The position numbers and the translations under genes were made by a program. This document shows, piece after piece, positions 18,929 to 29,706 of a DNA stretch of 64,000 bases. The notes under the pieces are model-generated. The model did no database searches. It was given only the letters and a program-made list of their open reading frames with translations, and had not been told where the DNA came from. Within the stretch, counting starts at the first letter, position 1, and the number at the start of each line of letters is the position of its first letter. The stretch spans positions 62,001-126,000 of the forward strand of contig JAUNED010000001.1 of assembly GCA_030525745.1 (NCBI GenBank), in the 5' to 3' direction. The DNA comes from Lonepinella koalarum. Its GTDB lineage: Bacteria; Pseudomonadota; Gammaproteobacteria; Enterobacterales; Pasteurellaceae.

Positions 18929-18996
18929 GTAGGGGCGGGTCCTGTGCCCGCCCGTTATTTTATCGATATTTGGGCGGGCACAGGACCTACCCCTAC
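18929..18996. repeat. 68-bp near-perfect inverted repeat between mesX and mesD
   Basis: Two 25-base arms beginning GTAGGGGCGGGTCCTGTGCC and its complement flank an 18-base AT-rich centre, with only two mismatches. It is far more GC-rich than surrounding DNA. It has the form of a miniature palindromic element. In the mesX-mesD transcript it would make a very stable stem-loop without a following T run, ending 26 bases before mesD. Confidence 0.75.
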
Positions 18997-19022
18997 AAAT
19001 CTTATGATAGGACAACAGATTT

Positions 19023-20054
19023 ATGAGCAACATTCTTCTCCCAACCTCTACTGCCGGTAGCCTACCAAAACCATCGTGGCTTGCCGAGCCGGAAAAACTG
19101 TGGTCGCCTTGGAAATTTGAAGGCGAGGAACTGCTTCAAGCCAAACATGATGCCCTTCTGGTTTCTCTTGCCGAACAAACTGCGGCAGGCATTGATATTG
19201 TCAGCGATGGCGAACAAACCCGCCAACACTTTGTCACCACGTTCATCGAACATTTAAAAGGGGTAGATTTTAGCAAGCGTGAAATCGTGCGTATTCGTAA
19301 CCGCTATGATGCCAGCGTGCCGAGCGTGGTGGGGACAGTTTCCCGTCCGAAATCAGTGTTTGTGGACGATGCAAAATTTTTGCGTGCGCATACCGACAAG
19401 CCAATTAAATGGGCATTACCCGGCCCGATGACGATGATCGACACCCTCTATGACGGTCATTACAAAAGCCGTGAAAAACTGGCGTGGGAATTTGCCAAAA
19501 TCCTCAACGAAGAAGCCAAAGAGTTGGAAGCGGCAGGGGTGGATATTATTCAATTTGACGAACCGGCGTTTAACGTCTTCTTTGATGAATTAAACGACTG
19601 GGGCGTGGCAGCGTTAGAGCGTGCGGCGGAAGGCTTAAAATGCGAAACGGCGGTGCATATCTGCTACGGCTACGGCATTAAAGCCAATACCGACTGGAAA
19701 CAGACCCTCGGCAATGAATGGCGTCAATACGAAGAGAGTTTCCCGAAACTGCAACAATCAAAAATCGACATTATCTCATTAGAGTGCCAAAACTCCCGTG
19801 TGCCAATGGACTTAATCGAATTAGTGCGTGGCAAAAAAGTAATGCTGGGAGCGATTGATGTAGCAACTAACATTATCGAAACACCGGAACAAGTGGCAGA
19901 TACGTTACGCAAAGCATTACAATTTGTCGATGCGGATAAACTCTACCCAAGCACCAACTGCGGAATGGCACCACTTTCACGCCAAGTCGCACAAGGTAAA
20001 TTACAGGCTCTCAGCCAAGGGGCTGCGATTATTCGGGCTGAATTAGCGGGTTAA
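19023..20054 (+). CDS. mesD: MesD, core methionine synthase (folate-independent)
   Basis: 343 residues, homologous to the C-terminal catalytic barrel of MetE but lacking the N-terminal folate-binding half. Zinc ligands of the homocysteine site are present: His212 and Cys214 (HICYGYG), Glu254 (SLECQNS) and Cys313 (TNCGM); QFDEPAF (about 177-183) is the other barrel motif. The family is known to make methionine in aerobic bacteria without 5-methyltetrahydrofolate or cobalamin, needing a DUF1852 protein and oxygen. It follows mesX and precedes a flavin reductase. GC is raised (47-55% in the 60-base lines I counted, against about 40% nearby). It is complete, not a broken metE. Confidence 0.9.
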   Translation: MSNILLPTSTAGSLPKPSWLAEPEKLWSPWKFEGEELLQAKHDALLVSLAEQTAAGIDIVSDGEQTRQHFVTTFIEHLKGVDFSKREIVRIRNRYDASVPSVVGTVSRPKSVFVDDAKFLRAHTDKPIKWALPGPMTMIDTLYDGHYKSREKLAWEFAKILNEEAKELEAAGVDIIQFDEPAFNVFFDELNDWGVAALERAAEGLKCETAVHICYGYGIKANTDWKQTLGNEWRQYEESFPKLQQSKIDIISLECQNSRVPMDLIELVRGKKVMLGAIDVATNIIETPEQVADTLRKALQFVDADKLYPSTNCGMAPLSRQVAQGKLQALSQGAAIIRAELAG

Positions 20055-20060
20055 TTTAAT

Positions 20061-20534
20061 ATGGTAGAAGTTTCTCAATTTAAAGATGCAATGGCTCAGC
20101 TGGCAACCGCAGTACATATTGTGACAACAGAGGGAAAAACGGGGCAGCACGGTTTTACTGCATCTGCAGTTTGTAGTGTGACTGATTCACCACCAACGTT
20201 ACTTGTGTGTATGAATACGAATGCCCGAGCCTATGAGCATTTTGCTCAAAATCGTTTTCTGATGGTTAATACCTTAACTGCTGAACAATCACATTTATCT
20301 AATGTTTTTGCTTCACCATTAAGTCAAGAAGAGCGTTTTGCCAATGCTGATTGGGAAACGTTAACGACAGGTTCGCCAATGTTAAAAGATGCACTGATTA
20401 ATTTTGATTGTGAAATTACCGAAATTAAGCAAGTCGGCACTCATGGGATTATGATTTGTAAAATTGTAGCTATTAAACAAGGTGATGCAAAAGAAGCGTT
20501 GGTTTATCGCAATCGAGATTATCATTCGGTTTGA
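20061..20534 (+). CDS. flavin reductase, probable third member of the mes operon
   Basis: 157 residues of the flavin-reductase-like split-barrel family (HpaC/RutF type). Visible are AVHIVTTEGKTGQHGFTASA (about 17-36), the segment PPTLLVCMNTNARAYEHF and the C-terminal YRNRDYHSV, which is typical of the family. Such enzymes reduce free FMN or FAD with NAD(P)H for a partner oxygenase. It starts six bases after mesD, so it is co-transcribed. I infer that it supplies reduced flavin to the oxygen-requiring MesX/MesD reaction. Codon use is nearer to host average than that of mesD. Confidence 0.85.
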   Translation: MVEVSQFKDAMAQLATAVHIVTTEGKTGQHGFTASAVCSVTDSPPTLLVCMNTNARAYEHFAQNRFLMVNTLTAEQSHLSNVFASPLSQEERFANADWETLTTGSPMLKDALINFDCEITEIKQVGTHGIMICKIVAIKQGDAKEALVYRNRDYHSV

Positions 20535-20557
20535 TTGTATAAATAAGTTATAGCTGT

Positions 20558-20597
20558 AAAAAACCGTCCCTTATTAATAAGTAAGAGACGGTTTTTA
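20558..20597 (+). terminator. terminator of the mes operon
   Basis: Arms AAAAACCGTC and GACGGTTTTT with an inner partly paired TTATTAATAA segment, ending in five T. It closes the mesX-mesD-flavin reductase unit. Confidence 0.82.
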
Positions 20598-20644
20598 TGT
20601 GTTTAGCTAAGAAATGTTTAAATAGGTTAGCTGGTATAGCCTTT

Positions 20645-21013
20645 TTATTTGAGTTTAGATTGTAAGAAAAATTGATCTACATTTTCTCTATATAACAGTA
20701 TTAAAAATATAATGGCTAAGATAACTCCACCTGTTAGATTTAAAAATACAATCAAATTATCTTTATTTTGAAATGCTGAATAAAAAGTCGTTAATGCTAA
20801 TAATGTATATAAAATTCTACCTATTTTATATCCTCTCAACATTAAAATAGCACTAAGCATATTGATAAAAAGAGTCCCTAAAATAAGTATTGTGCTCGTC
20901 AAATCTATAGGGATGATATTAGTGATTATTTGAGCTGTTGTTCCAAAAATTGCTAACGAACTAGAAATAATAATATGCCAACTAATTATGGTTAAAGATA
21001 ATGGACGAAGCAT
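20645..21013 (-). CDS. small four-helix membrane protein, unknown
   Basis: 122 residues with a convincing ribosome site (AAGGTGTT before the ATG at 21013). Four hydrophobic segments at about 8-28, 38-58, 62-80 and 86-108, then a charged tail (RENVDQFFLQSKLK). No family recognised. The gene is very AT-rich and lies downstream of aspS on the same strand, 122 bases after it, so it may share its transcript or be separate. Confidence 0.55.
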   Translation of the reverse strand: MLRPLSLTIISWHIIISSSLAIFGTTAQIITNIIPIDLTSTILILGTLFINMLSAILMLRGYKIGRILYTLLALTTFYSAFQNKDNLIVFLNLTGGVILAIIFLILLYRENVDQFFLQSKLK

Positions 21014-21135
21014 AACACCTTGTAAATATAAGTAATAAATAGAATGATAAAACTTTACAAATTATTTCGGATTGTCAAATCAGTGTTAAAACATAGGGAA
21101 AAAATAATTATTTTCCCCTATGTTTATCAGCCAAG

Positions 21136-22902
21136 TTACTCTTGAACAATTGTTTTAATCGCCAACTCTTCCAACGCTTTTGGATTACCAAAACTTGGTG
21201 CTTCGGTCATCAAACAAGCTGCAGCAGTAGTTTTTGGGAAGGCGATAACATCACGGATATTCTCAGTTCCCGTAATTAACATGGTTAAACGATCTAATCC
21301 AAAAGCCAAGCCTGCATGTGGTGGTGTGCCGAATTTTAAGGCATCCAGTAAGAACCCAAATTTTTCCACTTGTTCTTCTTCATTAATACCGAGAATACGG
21401 AAGACGGTTTGTTGCATTTTTGGATCAAAAATTCGCACAGAACCGCCACCTACTTCGTAGCCGTTAATAACCATATCATAGGCATTCGCTACGGCATTTG
21501 TCGGATCCGCTTCTAACTGTTCCGGTGTGAAATCTTTCGGGCTAGTGAAAGGGTGGTGCATAGCGGCTAAATTGCCTTCTTCATCACGTTCGAACATAGG
21601 GAAATCAATCACCCATAGTGGAGCCCATTGGTCTAAACGGGTTAGACCTAAATCACGGCCTAATTTTAGGCGTAATGCCCCCATTGCATCTGTAGCGGTT
21701 TGCCATGTGTCCGCTCCAAAGAATAAAATATCGCCGGTTTGGGCAGAAGTGCGGTCAAAAATAGCCTTGATTTTTTCTTCTGTTAAGAATTTTGCGATAG
21801 GGCTTTGTACGCCTTCTAACCCGGCGTTAATGTCATTAATTTTTAACCAAGCTAAGCCTTTTGCACCGTAAATACCGACAAATTGTGTGTATTCGTCAAT
21901 TTGTTTACGAGTGATATTCGCACCGTTTGGCACGCGGATTACAGTTACACGGCCATTTGGATTGTTGGCAGGCTCGCTGAATACTTTGAAATCCACATCT
22001 TTTACAATATCGGCTACATCAACCATTTCTAACGGGTTACGTAAATCAGGCTTGTCGGAACCGAAACGTTGCATAGCTTCGTGCCAAGTCATCATCGGGA
22101 ATTTACCTAAATCCACATTTAGGCGATCCAACCATAAACCATGGATCATTTTTTCCATTGTTGCACGCACTTCTTCAGCAGTCATAAAGCTGGTTTCCAC
22201 ATCAATTTGGGTAAACTCAGGCTGACGATCTGCACGTAAATCTTCATCACGGAAACATTTTACAATTTGATAATAACGATCAAAACCTGACATCATTAAC
22301 AATTGTTTAAAAAGCTGTGGAGATTGTGGCAGAGCGTAGAATTTGCCTTTATGCACACGGCTTGGTACTAAATAGTCACGCGCCCCTTCCGGTGTGGCTT
22401 TAGTCAGCATTGGCGTTTCGATATCCAAGAATCCGTTGTCGTCCATAAAACGGCGAACAAAACTGGTGATTTTGGCACGGGTTTTTAATTTATCAGCCAT
22501 TTCCGGACGGCGTAAATCTAAATAACGGTATTTTAAACGCTGTTCTTCCGTGTTGTTTTGATTGAAATCCAAAGGTAATACATCGGCGGTATTATAAACA
22601 GATAAGGCTTTGGCTAATACTTCAACTTCACCTGTGGCCATATTTTTATTAATTTGATTTTCAGGGCGAGCGATAACTTCGCCTTTAATTTGAATACAGA
22701 ATTCATTGCGTAATGCAGCGGCAGCGGTTAAAGCCTCTTGGAATTTCGGGTCAAAACAGACTTGTACTATACCTTCACGGTCACGCATATCGATAAAAAT
22801 CAAACCACCTAAATCACGGCGTTTATGCACCCAACCGCTTAATACCACTTCTTGCCCGATATTTTTACGCTTTAACGTTCCACAATAATGAGTACGCATC
22901 AT
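21136..22902 (-). CDS. aspS: aspartyl-tRNA synthetase
   Basis: Class II synthetase charging tRNA-Asp. 588 residues from the ATG at 22902, which has an AAAGGAAA ribosome site; the open frame continues upstream without family character. The N-terminal OB-fold anticodon domain contains [20 protein letters not shown], class II motif 2 is [18 protein letters not shown] (about 217-234), motif 3 is [13 protein letters not shown] near 530, and the bacterial GAD insertion lies between. Upstream neighbour cmoA is divergent. Confidence 0.97.
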   Translation of the reverse strand: MMRTHYCGTLKRKNIGQEVVLSGWVHKRRDLGGLIFIDMRDREGIVQVCFDPKFQEALTAAAALRNEFCIQIKGEVIARPENQINKNMATGEVEVLAKALSVYNTADVLPLDFNQNNTEEQRLKYRYLDLRRPEMADKLKTRAKITSFVRRFMDDNGFLDIETPMLTKATPEGARDYLVPSRVHKGKFYALPQSPQLFKQLLMMSGFDRYYQIVKCFRDEDLRADRQPEFTQIDVETSFMTAEEVRATMEKMIHGLWLDRLNVDLGKFPMMTWHEAMQRFGSDKPDLRNPLEMVDVADIVKDVDFKVFSEPANNPNGRVTVIRVPNGANITRKQIDEYTQFVGIYGAKGLAWLKINDINAGLEGVQSPIAKFLTEEKIKAIFDRTSAQTGDILFFGADTWQTATDAMGALRLKLGRDLGLTRLDQWAPLWVIDFPMFERDEEGNLAAMHHPFTSPKDFTPEQLEADPTNAVANAYDMVINGYEVGGGSVRIFDPKMQQTVFRILGINEEEQVEKFGFLLDALKFGTPPHAGLAFGLDRLTMLITGTENIRDVIAFPKTTAAACLMTEAPSFGNPKALEELAIKTIVQE

Positions 22903-23006
22903 ATTCTGTTTTCCTTTGAAATAAGTTTGAAATTTAACTGGCGAATTATAGCTGAAAAAAATCAAAACTTCCTCTAAAATAACCGCACTTTTTATGACTA
23001 AAATGA

Positions 23007-23741
<735 letters not shown>

Positions 23742-23945
23742 AAGCTGAATAATTTTTGTTAAATGCTACAAATTGTTATGCTAAATTACCAACTAAAGTA
23801 TAGTGCATTTTTATAAAAAAATCCATTTATTTAGCATATAATATTATAATACCTAAATACCTTGGATTTTTATATTTTACCTTTCAGAATAAAAGGCAAT
23901 CCTCCCCATTTACTTTTATTTAATTATTCGGCATATTTCACACTC

Positions 23946-23962
23946 TTGCGAACTATTCGCAA
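23946..23962. promoter_or_regulatory. perfect palindrome upstream of metP, possible operator
   Basis: TTGCGAA-CTA-TTCGCAA, seven-base arms with a three-base centre, about 61 bases before the metP start. It lies in the 281-bp gap after cmoA, which otherwise is AT-rich with no gene. A regulator-binding site is a reasonable reading; which regulator is unknown. It does not match a MetJ box. Confidence 0.4.
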
Positions 23963-24022
23963 CTCTGTTGTGTGTTTTTTCACAATTTTAACTGATTTAT
24001 CCTAAAATTTGAGGTATTTACC

Positions 24023-25531
24023 GTGTCTAATCCATCTTCCACTGCACCACAAAGAGAAGCCTTTGCTGGCCGCAGTGCCTTTATTATGACCGCCATCGGT
24101 TCAGCCGTTGGCTTAGGAAACATCTGGCGTTTCCCTTATACCACCTACGAAAACGGCGGTGGCGCATTCATCATTCCTTATATCATCGCCTTATTAACCG
24201 CAGGGATCCCTCTGCTGTTTTTAGATTATGCTATCGGGCATAAACACCGTGGGGCAGCGCCACTTTCTTACCGCCGTTTAAATAAAAAATTCGAGCCGCT
24301 AGGTTGGTGGCATATGATCATCAACTTGCTCATCGCCATTTACTATGCGGTGGTATTAGGCTGGGCGGCAACTTATACCTATTTCTCAATCAACGGCGCT
24401 TGGGGCGAGAAACCGGTTGATTTCTTTGTCGGTGAATTTTTGAAGATAGGTGATGTGGCTAACGGACTCAGCTTTGACTTTGTAGCTGCGGTTACCGGCC
24501 CGCTGATTGCGGTTTGGTTGGTTGCAATTGTGGTGTTATCTATGGGCGTGAAAAAAGGCTTAGCAGGTGCATCAAAAGTGTTAATGCCATTGTTGATTGT
24601 AACCTTCGCCATACTGGTTATTTACGCCTTAACCTTACCGGGGGCGGCAAAAGGGTTAGACGCTCTGTTTACCCCTGATTGGTCGAAACTCTCCGATCCG
24701 AGCGTGTGGATTGCAGCTTACGGTCAAATCTTCTTCTCGCTTTCAGTCGGCTTCGGAATTATGGTGACTTATGCCTCTTACCTGAATAAAAAAACCGATT
24801 TAACCGGCTCGGGTTTAGTGGTCGGCTTTGCAAACAGTAGCTTTGAATTGCTTGCGGGGATTGGTGTATTTGCCGCACTTGGCTTTATGGCGACTGCCGC
24901 AGGGCAAGAAGTTCACGAAGTAGCAAAAGGGGGAATCGGCTTAGCGTTCTTCGCATTCCCGACCATTATTAACCAAGCGCCGTTTAGTGCAATGTTAGGT
25001 GTGTTGTTCTTTGGCTCACTAACCTTTGCTGCGTTTACTTCCTTTATCTCTACCATTGAAGTCGTAATTGCCTCATTACAAGACAAACTGCATATGCGCC
25101 GTGTGAAAGCGACATTATTTGTCAGTGTTCCGTTAATGGTGATCTCTGTTAGCTTATTCGGCACAACCACCGGTTTACCGGTGCTGGACGTAATGGATAA
25201 ATTCGTGAACAATTTCAGCATTGTGTCTGTTGCCTTTTTAGGCCTAGTCTTAATTGCAACCAATAAAAAATTTGGGGTGCTAGGGGATTACTTAAATGAA
25301 ATCTCTTCGTTCAAAGTCGGTTTCATCTGGCGTTTATGCTTAATCGGCACATCGGCTATCTTAGCCTTTATGTTGTTTAGCGAAATTAGCAAAGTGTTGC
25401 GTGAGGGCTACGAAGGCTACCCAAGCTGGTTTGTAAACAGTTTCGGCTGGGGCATTACCATTGCGACCACTATTGTTGCCTACCTGTTGTCAAAACTGGC
25501 GTGGTATAATGAATCAAAAGGAGAGAAATAA
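24023..25531 (+). CDS. metP: sodium-dependent neurotransmitter-symporter family importer, MetP type
   Basis: 502 residues, GTG start with GAGG in front. An inner-membrane transporter with about eleven or twelve hydrophobic segments. The first contains the family signature [20 protein letters not shown] (about 26-45), which lines the sodium and substrate sites. It overlaps by one base a 31-residue small subunit of the MetS type, which is the arrangement of the methionine/alanine importer described in Corynebacterium. Substrate is inferred from that partnership. GC is high (53% in one line counted) compared with neighbours, and no uptake signal lies inside. Confidence 0.85.
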   Translation: MSNPSSTAPQREAFAGRSAFIMTAIGSAVGLGNIWRFPYTTYENGGGAFIIPYIIALLTAGIPLLFLDYAIGHKHRGAAPLSYRRLNKKFEPLGWWHMIINLLIAIYYAVVLGWAATYTYFSINGAWGEKPVDFFVGEFLKIGDVANGLSFDFVAAVTGPLIAVWLVAIVVLSMGVKKGLAGASKVLMPLLIVTFAILVIYALTLPGAAKGLDALFTPDWSKLSDPSVWIAAYGQIFFSLSVGFGIMVTYASYLNKKTDLTGSGLVVGFANSSFELLAGIGVFAALGFMATAAGQEVHEVAKGGIGLAFFAFPTIINQAPFSAMLGVLFFGSLTFAAFTSFISTIEVVIASLQDKLHMRRVKATLFVSVPLMVISVSLFGTTTGLPVLDVMDKFVNNFSIVSVAFLGLVLIATNKKFGVLGDYLNEISSFKVGFIWRLCLIGTSAILAFMLFSEISKVLREGYEGYPSWFVNSFGWGITIATTIVAYLLSKLAWYNESKGEK

Positions 25532-25626
25532 TGAGTGCTATAGCAATTATTACAATGGTCATTGCCATGATTATTATTTGGGGCGGGTTGATTTTTGCGA
25601 TTAAACGTTTGCCAAAAGAAGATTAA
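25531..25626 (+). CDS. metS: MetS-type small subunit of the NSS importer
   Basis: 31 residues: [19 protein letters not shown] then a short basic tail (KRLPKED). One transmembrane helix. The ATG overlaps the stop codon of the transporter (TAATG) and has GGAGAG in front, so it is translationally coupled. Small partners of this form are needed for MetP activity in Corynebacterium. Below the usual length limit for gene calling. Confidence 0.87.
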   Translation: MSAIAIITMVIAMIIIWGGLIFAIKRLPKED

Positions 25627-25881
25627 TAACATTTAGAACAATTTGACTACCAAATTTGCTTTGATTAAAGGGCTAAGTTCTGATAGAGCTAGCCCTTACT
25701 TATTTGCATTGATATATTTGTTATAAAAACTGTTCTGCTGCCATAATTTAGATAGCTCATAAATATTGAGTTCTATATTGCGCAGAGCTTAAATTGTTTA
25801 ATTCACTATTAGTTTACTTATCCGAATTTTTGGGATCGGATGACTTATTTTCAATAAATTGATATAAAAATATGCTCATTT

Positions 25882-28350
25882 TTATAACGGATTTAATTTG
25901 TCATCTAACAGACGTAGCAATAAGACTTTTCCGTCTTTGAATTTATATTCTCCAAATGCTGCTTGAGCATAATATTCGCCTTTGCCTTCCTTGAAAAAGT
26001 AACTGTGTGTCGGTAGTTTGATATCAAAGCGATATGAGATTTTAATCGGCAAATACACTTGATCATGGCAATCTTTAAAGTCCGTTGGAATATTGAGTTC
26101 AAGCCGGCATAATTGAGCAACCCCTTGCTTGTTTTGTTTCAGCAAGGCATAAATTTGGTTATGAGAAGGTTTAATATCAAATTCTTTACTTCTCACATCA
26201 TAGAAATCGGTTTGATAAGCGGTTTGCCAAACTTCATCCAAAATTTCATAGTTCAATGCCATGTAATCCCCTTGCATTAAAGAGCGAGGATCAATCGGAG
26301 CTAGTTTTAACACTATGGATTGTCCATTTGCCAAAATATCTTCATATTTGTTAATCAGTTTATTGGAACCTATTAATACCGCAATTAATAAACAGATTAC
26401 CGCGGTGGATTTTAACCACAATAGGCGAGAAATTGGGGGGGGTGTCTGTTCTCGCTGAATTGTTGAGCCTTGACCTGCTTGGCGATATAAAGCAAAAGCC
26501 ACAAAGGCAAAAATGCCACCGAAAGCCAACAATAGGAACGCTTTATAGAGCAAGGGTAAATTCAGTGAATAATAGTACATATTTAGGCTGAATAAAATGA
26601 GTAAAATTGACAGTCCAAATAAGGTTCGGCTACGGTTAAAATAAGCCAGCAAGATTAAGGCTAGGGCTAACAGCGAAGTTTGGCTAGAGATAAAGGCAAT
26701 GCTCATTCCTGTTAAAATGAGGCTGATAAGTGCGGTCAGTTTTCTTGATATTTTTTCTGTTTTATTGATTAACACAAAGAAAATCAATGGTAATAATCCC
26801 GTGGCGACAAAAGCCAGTTTGCCGATAGAGAAAGGATTTTCCACAAAAATATGGGATGTAATAATATGGAAAAAATCCCTGAAAGAGTTCATTTCCGGCA
26901 ATTCCGGAGCAATCTCGAAACGTTTTATAAAGATAAATTCCATCAAGATTGTTGTGATATAGACGGTAAATAATGCTGCCCAAGCGAGAGGACTGAGATG
27001 GCGTTTTAATTGGTCATTTGTGGTTTTGCCTAAAATATAAAACAATGTAGTGAGTAACACAAATAGCGATGATTCAAGCCACCAAATTGATAATTCGGTT
27101 TCACTTTGTTTATAGCTGAAAAGGAAAGTATATTGTTCAATAAAAATGCTGATCAGAGTTAATGTCGCAGCTAAAGTCTGTAGCCAAAATACCGGCTGGA
27201 AGAAGAAAACCACCAGCGTATATGCCAGCATTCCAATAGTCAGTAATTGAATATCATAAAATTGCTCGTGGAGGAAAAGGCTAAAATAAATAAACCCAAG
27301 AATCATTGAAATAGCAATAAGCATTTCACTGAGTTTAGGCGAAAACTCTTTATATAGCCCAATACCTAACAAGCATAATGAGATCAATAATAATGAATGT
27401 TCTGAAGAGGTCGCTACAGAAATTGTGCCGACAATTGCAATAATCAAGCAAGTGCTGATAAACGCCACAATCCAATGCAGCGCTTGAATTGCCCAAGGTG
27501 AAGCCTTTAATTCATACCATTGTTTGATTTTTAGCGTACCGAAAATGGTGGCTGAAAGTGTGAATATCAAGTTGATAGATAATGTTGATGCAATGTAGGT
27601 TTGATCTATCACTATCACTAACAAATAATTGATGTTACAAATCAATGCGAGGAAATAGAGGATAATGCAGAATAAATCCCGTTGGCATTTTTTGTAATAA
27701 AAGAGACCAAGCGTAAAAATGATTGCCGATATCGGATTGAAATTGCCAAAGTTATCGAGACCGGCAATAAAAATAAAACAGATAAAAAGTAGAGTGGAAA
27801 CTTTTGGTAATACCCGCCAAGATTGATCTTTTAAGGATTTACTGAAAAATTCACTTAGTAAAATAAAGACAAAATTGACCGCACTTATTATATAGAAGTG
27901 GCTCAACTCTCTGAGTTGTAAATATAAAGCAACGGCTAAATTGGTGGTGATAAAAAATAACAAGGCATTCGCAACATTTGGAAATAACAGCAATATCGGC
28001 AGTTGTATTAACGACCACCAAGCGAATAATTCCCAAGCATCTGCACCGGTTTGGTAAGTTTGTCCGATTAATGCCAATAATCCGCCGATAATAACTGAGA
28101 ATAAAAAGAATAAGCCATAAACCGCAACTTGTTTTTGCGACTGTCCGTGTTTAAACAGGCTAAATACAGCTGCACAGAGGCTGAGGATTAACAAAATTTG
28201 TACGCCATAGAGCTTTTCAAATTTACTGAAAAAATCCCAATTTGCAGCGATCCAAGTGATCACACCACTGGCGAGAAACCCCACTGAAAATAATAAAAAG
28301 ATCAGGGTTAAGTATTTTTGCCAGTTAAGATGAAAAAGCCGATTATCCAT
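25882..28350 (-). CDS. large membrane protein, DUF2157-like N-terminus fused to GDYXXLXY domain
   Basis: 822 residues from the ATG at 28350 (AAGG eight bases before). The N-terminal two thirds is a run of some twenty hydrophobic segments in the manner of DUF2157/DUF4401 proteins (GVITWIAANWDFF near residue 33). The C-terminus, outside the membrane, has the defining motif GDYMALNY (about 692-699) of the GDYXXLXY family, preceded by LAPIDPRSLMQ. In many bacteria these are separate adjacent genes; here they are one chain. Function is unknown. Single gene, divergent from gloA. Confidence 0.75.
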   Translation of the reverse strand: MDNRLFHLNWQKYLTLIFLLFSVGFLASGVITWIAANWDFFSKFEKLYGVQILLILSLCAAVFSLFKHGQSQKQVAVYGLFFLFSVIIGGLLALIGQTYQTGADAWELFAWWSLIQLPILLLFPNVANALLFFITTNLAVALYLQLRELSHFYIISAVNFVFILLSEFFSKSLKDQSWRVLPKVSTLLFICFIFIAGLDNFGNFNPISAIIFTLGLFYYKKCQRDLFCIILYFLALICNINYLLVIVIDQTYIASTLSINLIFTLSATIFGTLKIKQWYELKASPWAIQALHWIVAFISTCLIIAIVGTISVATSSEHSLLLISLCLLGIGLYKEFSPKLSEMLIAISMILGFIYFSLFLHEQFYDIQLLTIGMLAYTLVVFFFQPVFWLQTLAATLTLISIFIEQYTFLFSYKQSETELSIWWLESSLFVLLTTLFYILGKTTNDQLKRHLSPLAWAALFTVYITTILMEFIFIKRFEIAPELPEMNSFRDFFHIITSHIFVENPFSIGKLAFVATGLLPLIFFVLINKTEKISRKLTALISLILTGMSIAFISSQTSLLALALILLAYFNRSRTLFGLSILLILFSLNMYYYSLNLPLLYKAFLLLAFGGIFAFVAFALYRQAGQGSTIQREQTPPPISRLLWLKSTAVICLLIAVLIGSNKLINKYEDILANGQSIVLKLAPIDPRSLMQGDYMALNYEILDEVWQTAYQTDFYDVRSKEFDIKPSHNQIYALLKQNKQGVAQLCRLELNIPTDFKDCHDQVYLPIKISYRFDIKLPTHSYFFKEGKGEYYAQAAFGEYKFKDGKVLLLRLLDDKLNPL

Positions 28351-28441
28351 AATTTGCACCTTTTTTATGTGGAAAAACTGATTTATTACACAGATTATGG
28401 CATAATCTGCTCTCGATTATCTATTAAAAAAGGAAGAGAAA

Positions 28442-28846
28442 ATGCGAATTTTACACACTATGTTGCGAGTGGGCAATTTGGATCGTTCCATTAAATTTTA
28501 TCAGGATGTGTTGGGAATGCGTTTATTACGCCAAAGAGAAAATCCGGAATACAAATATACCCTCGCATTTTTAGGTTATGATGATGAAGATAAAGCCGCA
28601 GTGCTGGAATTAACTTACAACTGGGGTGTGACAGAATATGAATTAGGCACAGCTTACGGTCATATTGCTATCGGTGTCGATGATGTTTATGCCACTTGTG
28701 AAGCAGTGAAAGCGGCCGGCGGTAAAGTCACCCGTGAAGCCGGGCCGGTGAAAGGTGGAACGACTGTGATTGCCTTTGTTGAAGATCCGGACGGTTACAA
28801 AATCGAGTTTATCGAAAATAAAAATGCCAAAGCGGATTTAGGCTAG
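28442..28846 (+). CDS. gloA: lactoylglutathione lyase (glyoxalase I)
   Basis: 134 residues. It converts the methylglyoxal-glutathione adduct to S-lactoylglutathione in the cytoplasm. The four metal ligands of E. coli GloA are at identical positions: His5, Glu56, His74 and Glu122, so a nickel-type enzyme is expected. AAGGAAGAG precedes the ATG. It is followed after 66 bases by rnt, with an uptake signal between. Confidence 0.96.
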   Translation: MRILHTMLRVGNLDRSIKFYQDVLGMRLLRQRENPEYKYTLAFLGYDDEDKAAVLELTYNWGVTEYELGTAYGHIAIGVDDVYATCEAVKAAGGKVTREAGPVKGGTTVIAFVEDPDGYKIEFIENKNAKADLG

Positions 28847-28912
28847 AAATTTCCACTCAAAGTGCGGTCACAATTTATCGAATTTTAGGGGAAATTTTCC
28901 CCTCTTTTATTT

Positions 28913-29566
28913 ATGACAGAACAAATGGAACAAACTGATTATAGGTTATTGAAAAATCGCTTTCGTGGTTATTATCCTGTGATTATTGATGTAGAAACAG
29001 CAGGGTTAAACAGCCAAACGGATGCATTGCTAGAGTTGGCAGCGATTACCTTGAAAATGGACGAAAATGGCTGGTTGGTGCAAGATCAAACCTATCATTG
29101 TCATATTAAGCCTTTTGAGGGGTCCTTGATTCATCCGGAATCAATGAAAGTCAATGGTATTGATTTAACCGACCCTGAGCGTCAAACGATGGCAATTTCT
29201 GAGCTGGATGCTCTAACCGGCTTATTTCAATTGGTTCGCCGAGGACAAAAAGAGGCAGGTTGCCAGCGTTCCATTATTGTGGCACATAATGCCGCTTTTG
29301 ATCAGGGATTTCTCATGGCAGCGGCAGAACGCACCGGCATTAAACGCAATCCCTTTCACCCTTTCGGCTCTTTTGACACAGCTACATTGAGCGGATTAAT
29401 GTTTGGGCAAACGGTGTTAGTCAAAGCTTGCCAAGCGGCAAAAATTTCTTTTGACGGCAAACAGGCACATTCTGCTTTATATGATACCGAACGTACTGCC
29501 GAACTGTTTTGTTTTATAGTTAATCGACTAAAACAATTAGGTGGCTTTCCGCCTTCCTCCGAATAG
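28913..29566 (+). CDS. rnt: ribonuclease T
   Basis: 217 residues; a 3'-to-5' exonuclease of the DEDDh group that trims the ends of tRNA, 5S and 23S RNA. The first acidic pair is in [10 protein letters not shown] (Asp26, Glu28), the middle Asp in [12 protein letters not shown], and the final His/Asp in [14 protein letters not shown] (about 181-194). Basic patches needed for RNA binding (RRGQK) are present. Same strand as gloA; ends at a paired uptake-signal terminator. Confidence 0.95.
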   Translation: MTEQMEQTDYRLLKNRFRGYYPVIIDVETAGLNSQTDALLELAAITLKMDENGWLVQDQTYHCHIKPFEGSLIHPESMKVNGIDLTDPERQTMAISELDALTGLFQLVRRGQKEAGCQRSIIVAHNAAFDQGFLMAAAERTGIKRNPFHPFGSFDTATLSGLMFGQTVLVKACQAAKISFDGKQAHSALYDTERTAELFCFIVNRLKQLGGFPPSSE

Positions 29567-29580
29567 AAAATGATTAAAAA

Positions 29581-29625
29581 AATTACCGCACTTTTTTATT
29601 TTTCACAAAAAGTGCGGTGATTTTT
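29581..29625 (+). terminator. terminator made from two inverted uptake signals
   Basis: ACCGCACTTTTT and AAAAAGTGCGGT form a 12-base stem around a nine-base loop, followed by GATTTTT. A typical Pasteurellaceae use of a pair of uptake signals as terminator. A second weaker hairpin (TTTTTCAG/CTGAAAAA) follows directly. Confidence 0.88.
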
Positions 29626-29706
29626 CAGATTATTTCTGAAAAAAATAGACAAATTATTTTTTTTCGGTAAATTTAGCTTTTTAATAATAAAAACTAAGGA
29701 AATATT

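Noticed and set aside
19023..20054. mesD as a broken remnant of metE
   Set aside because: All zinc-site residues are intact, the length fits core methionine synthases, and it lies in an operon with DUF1852.
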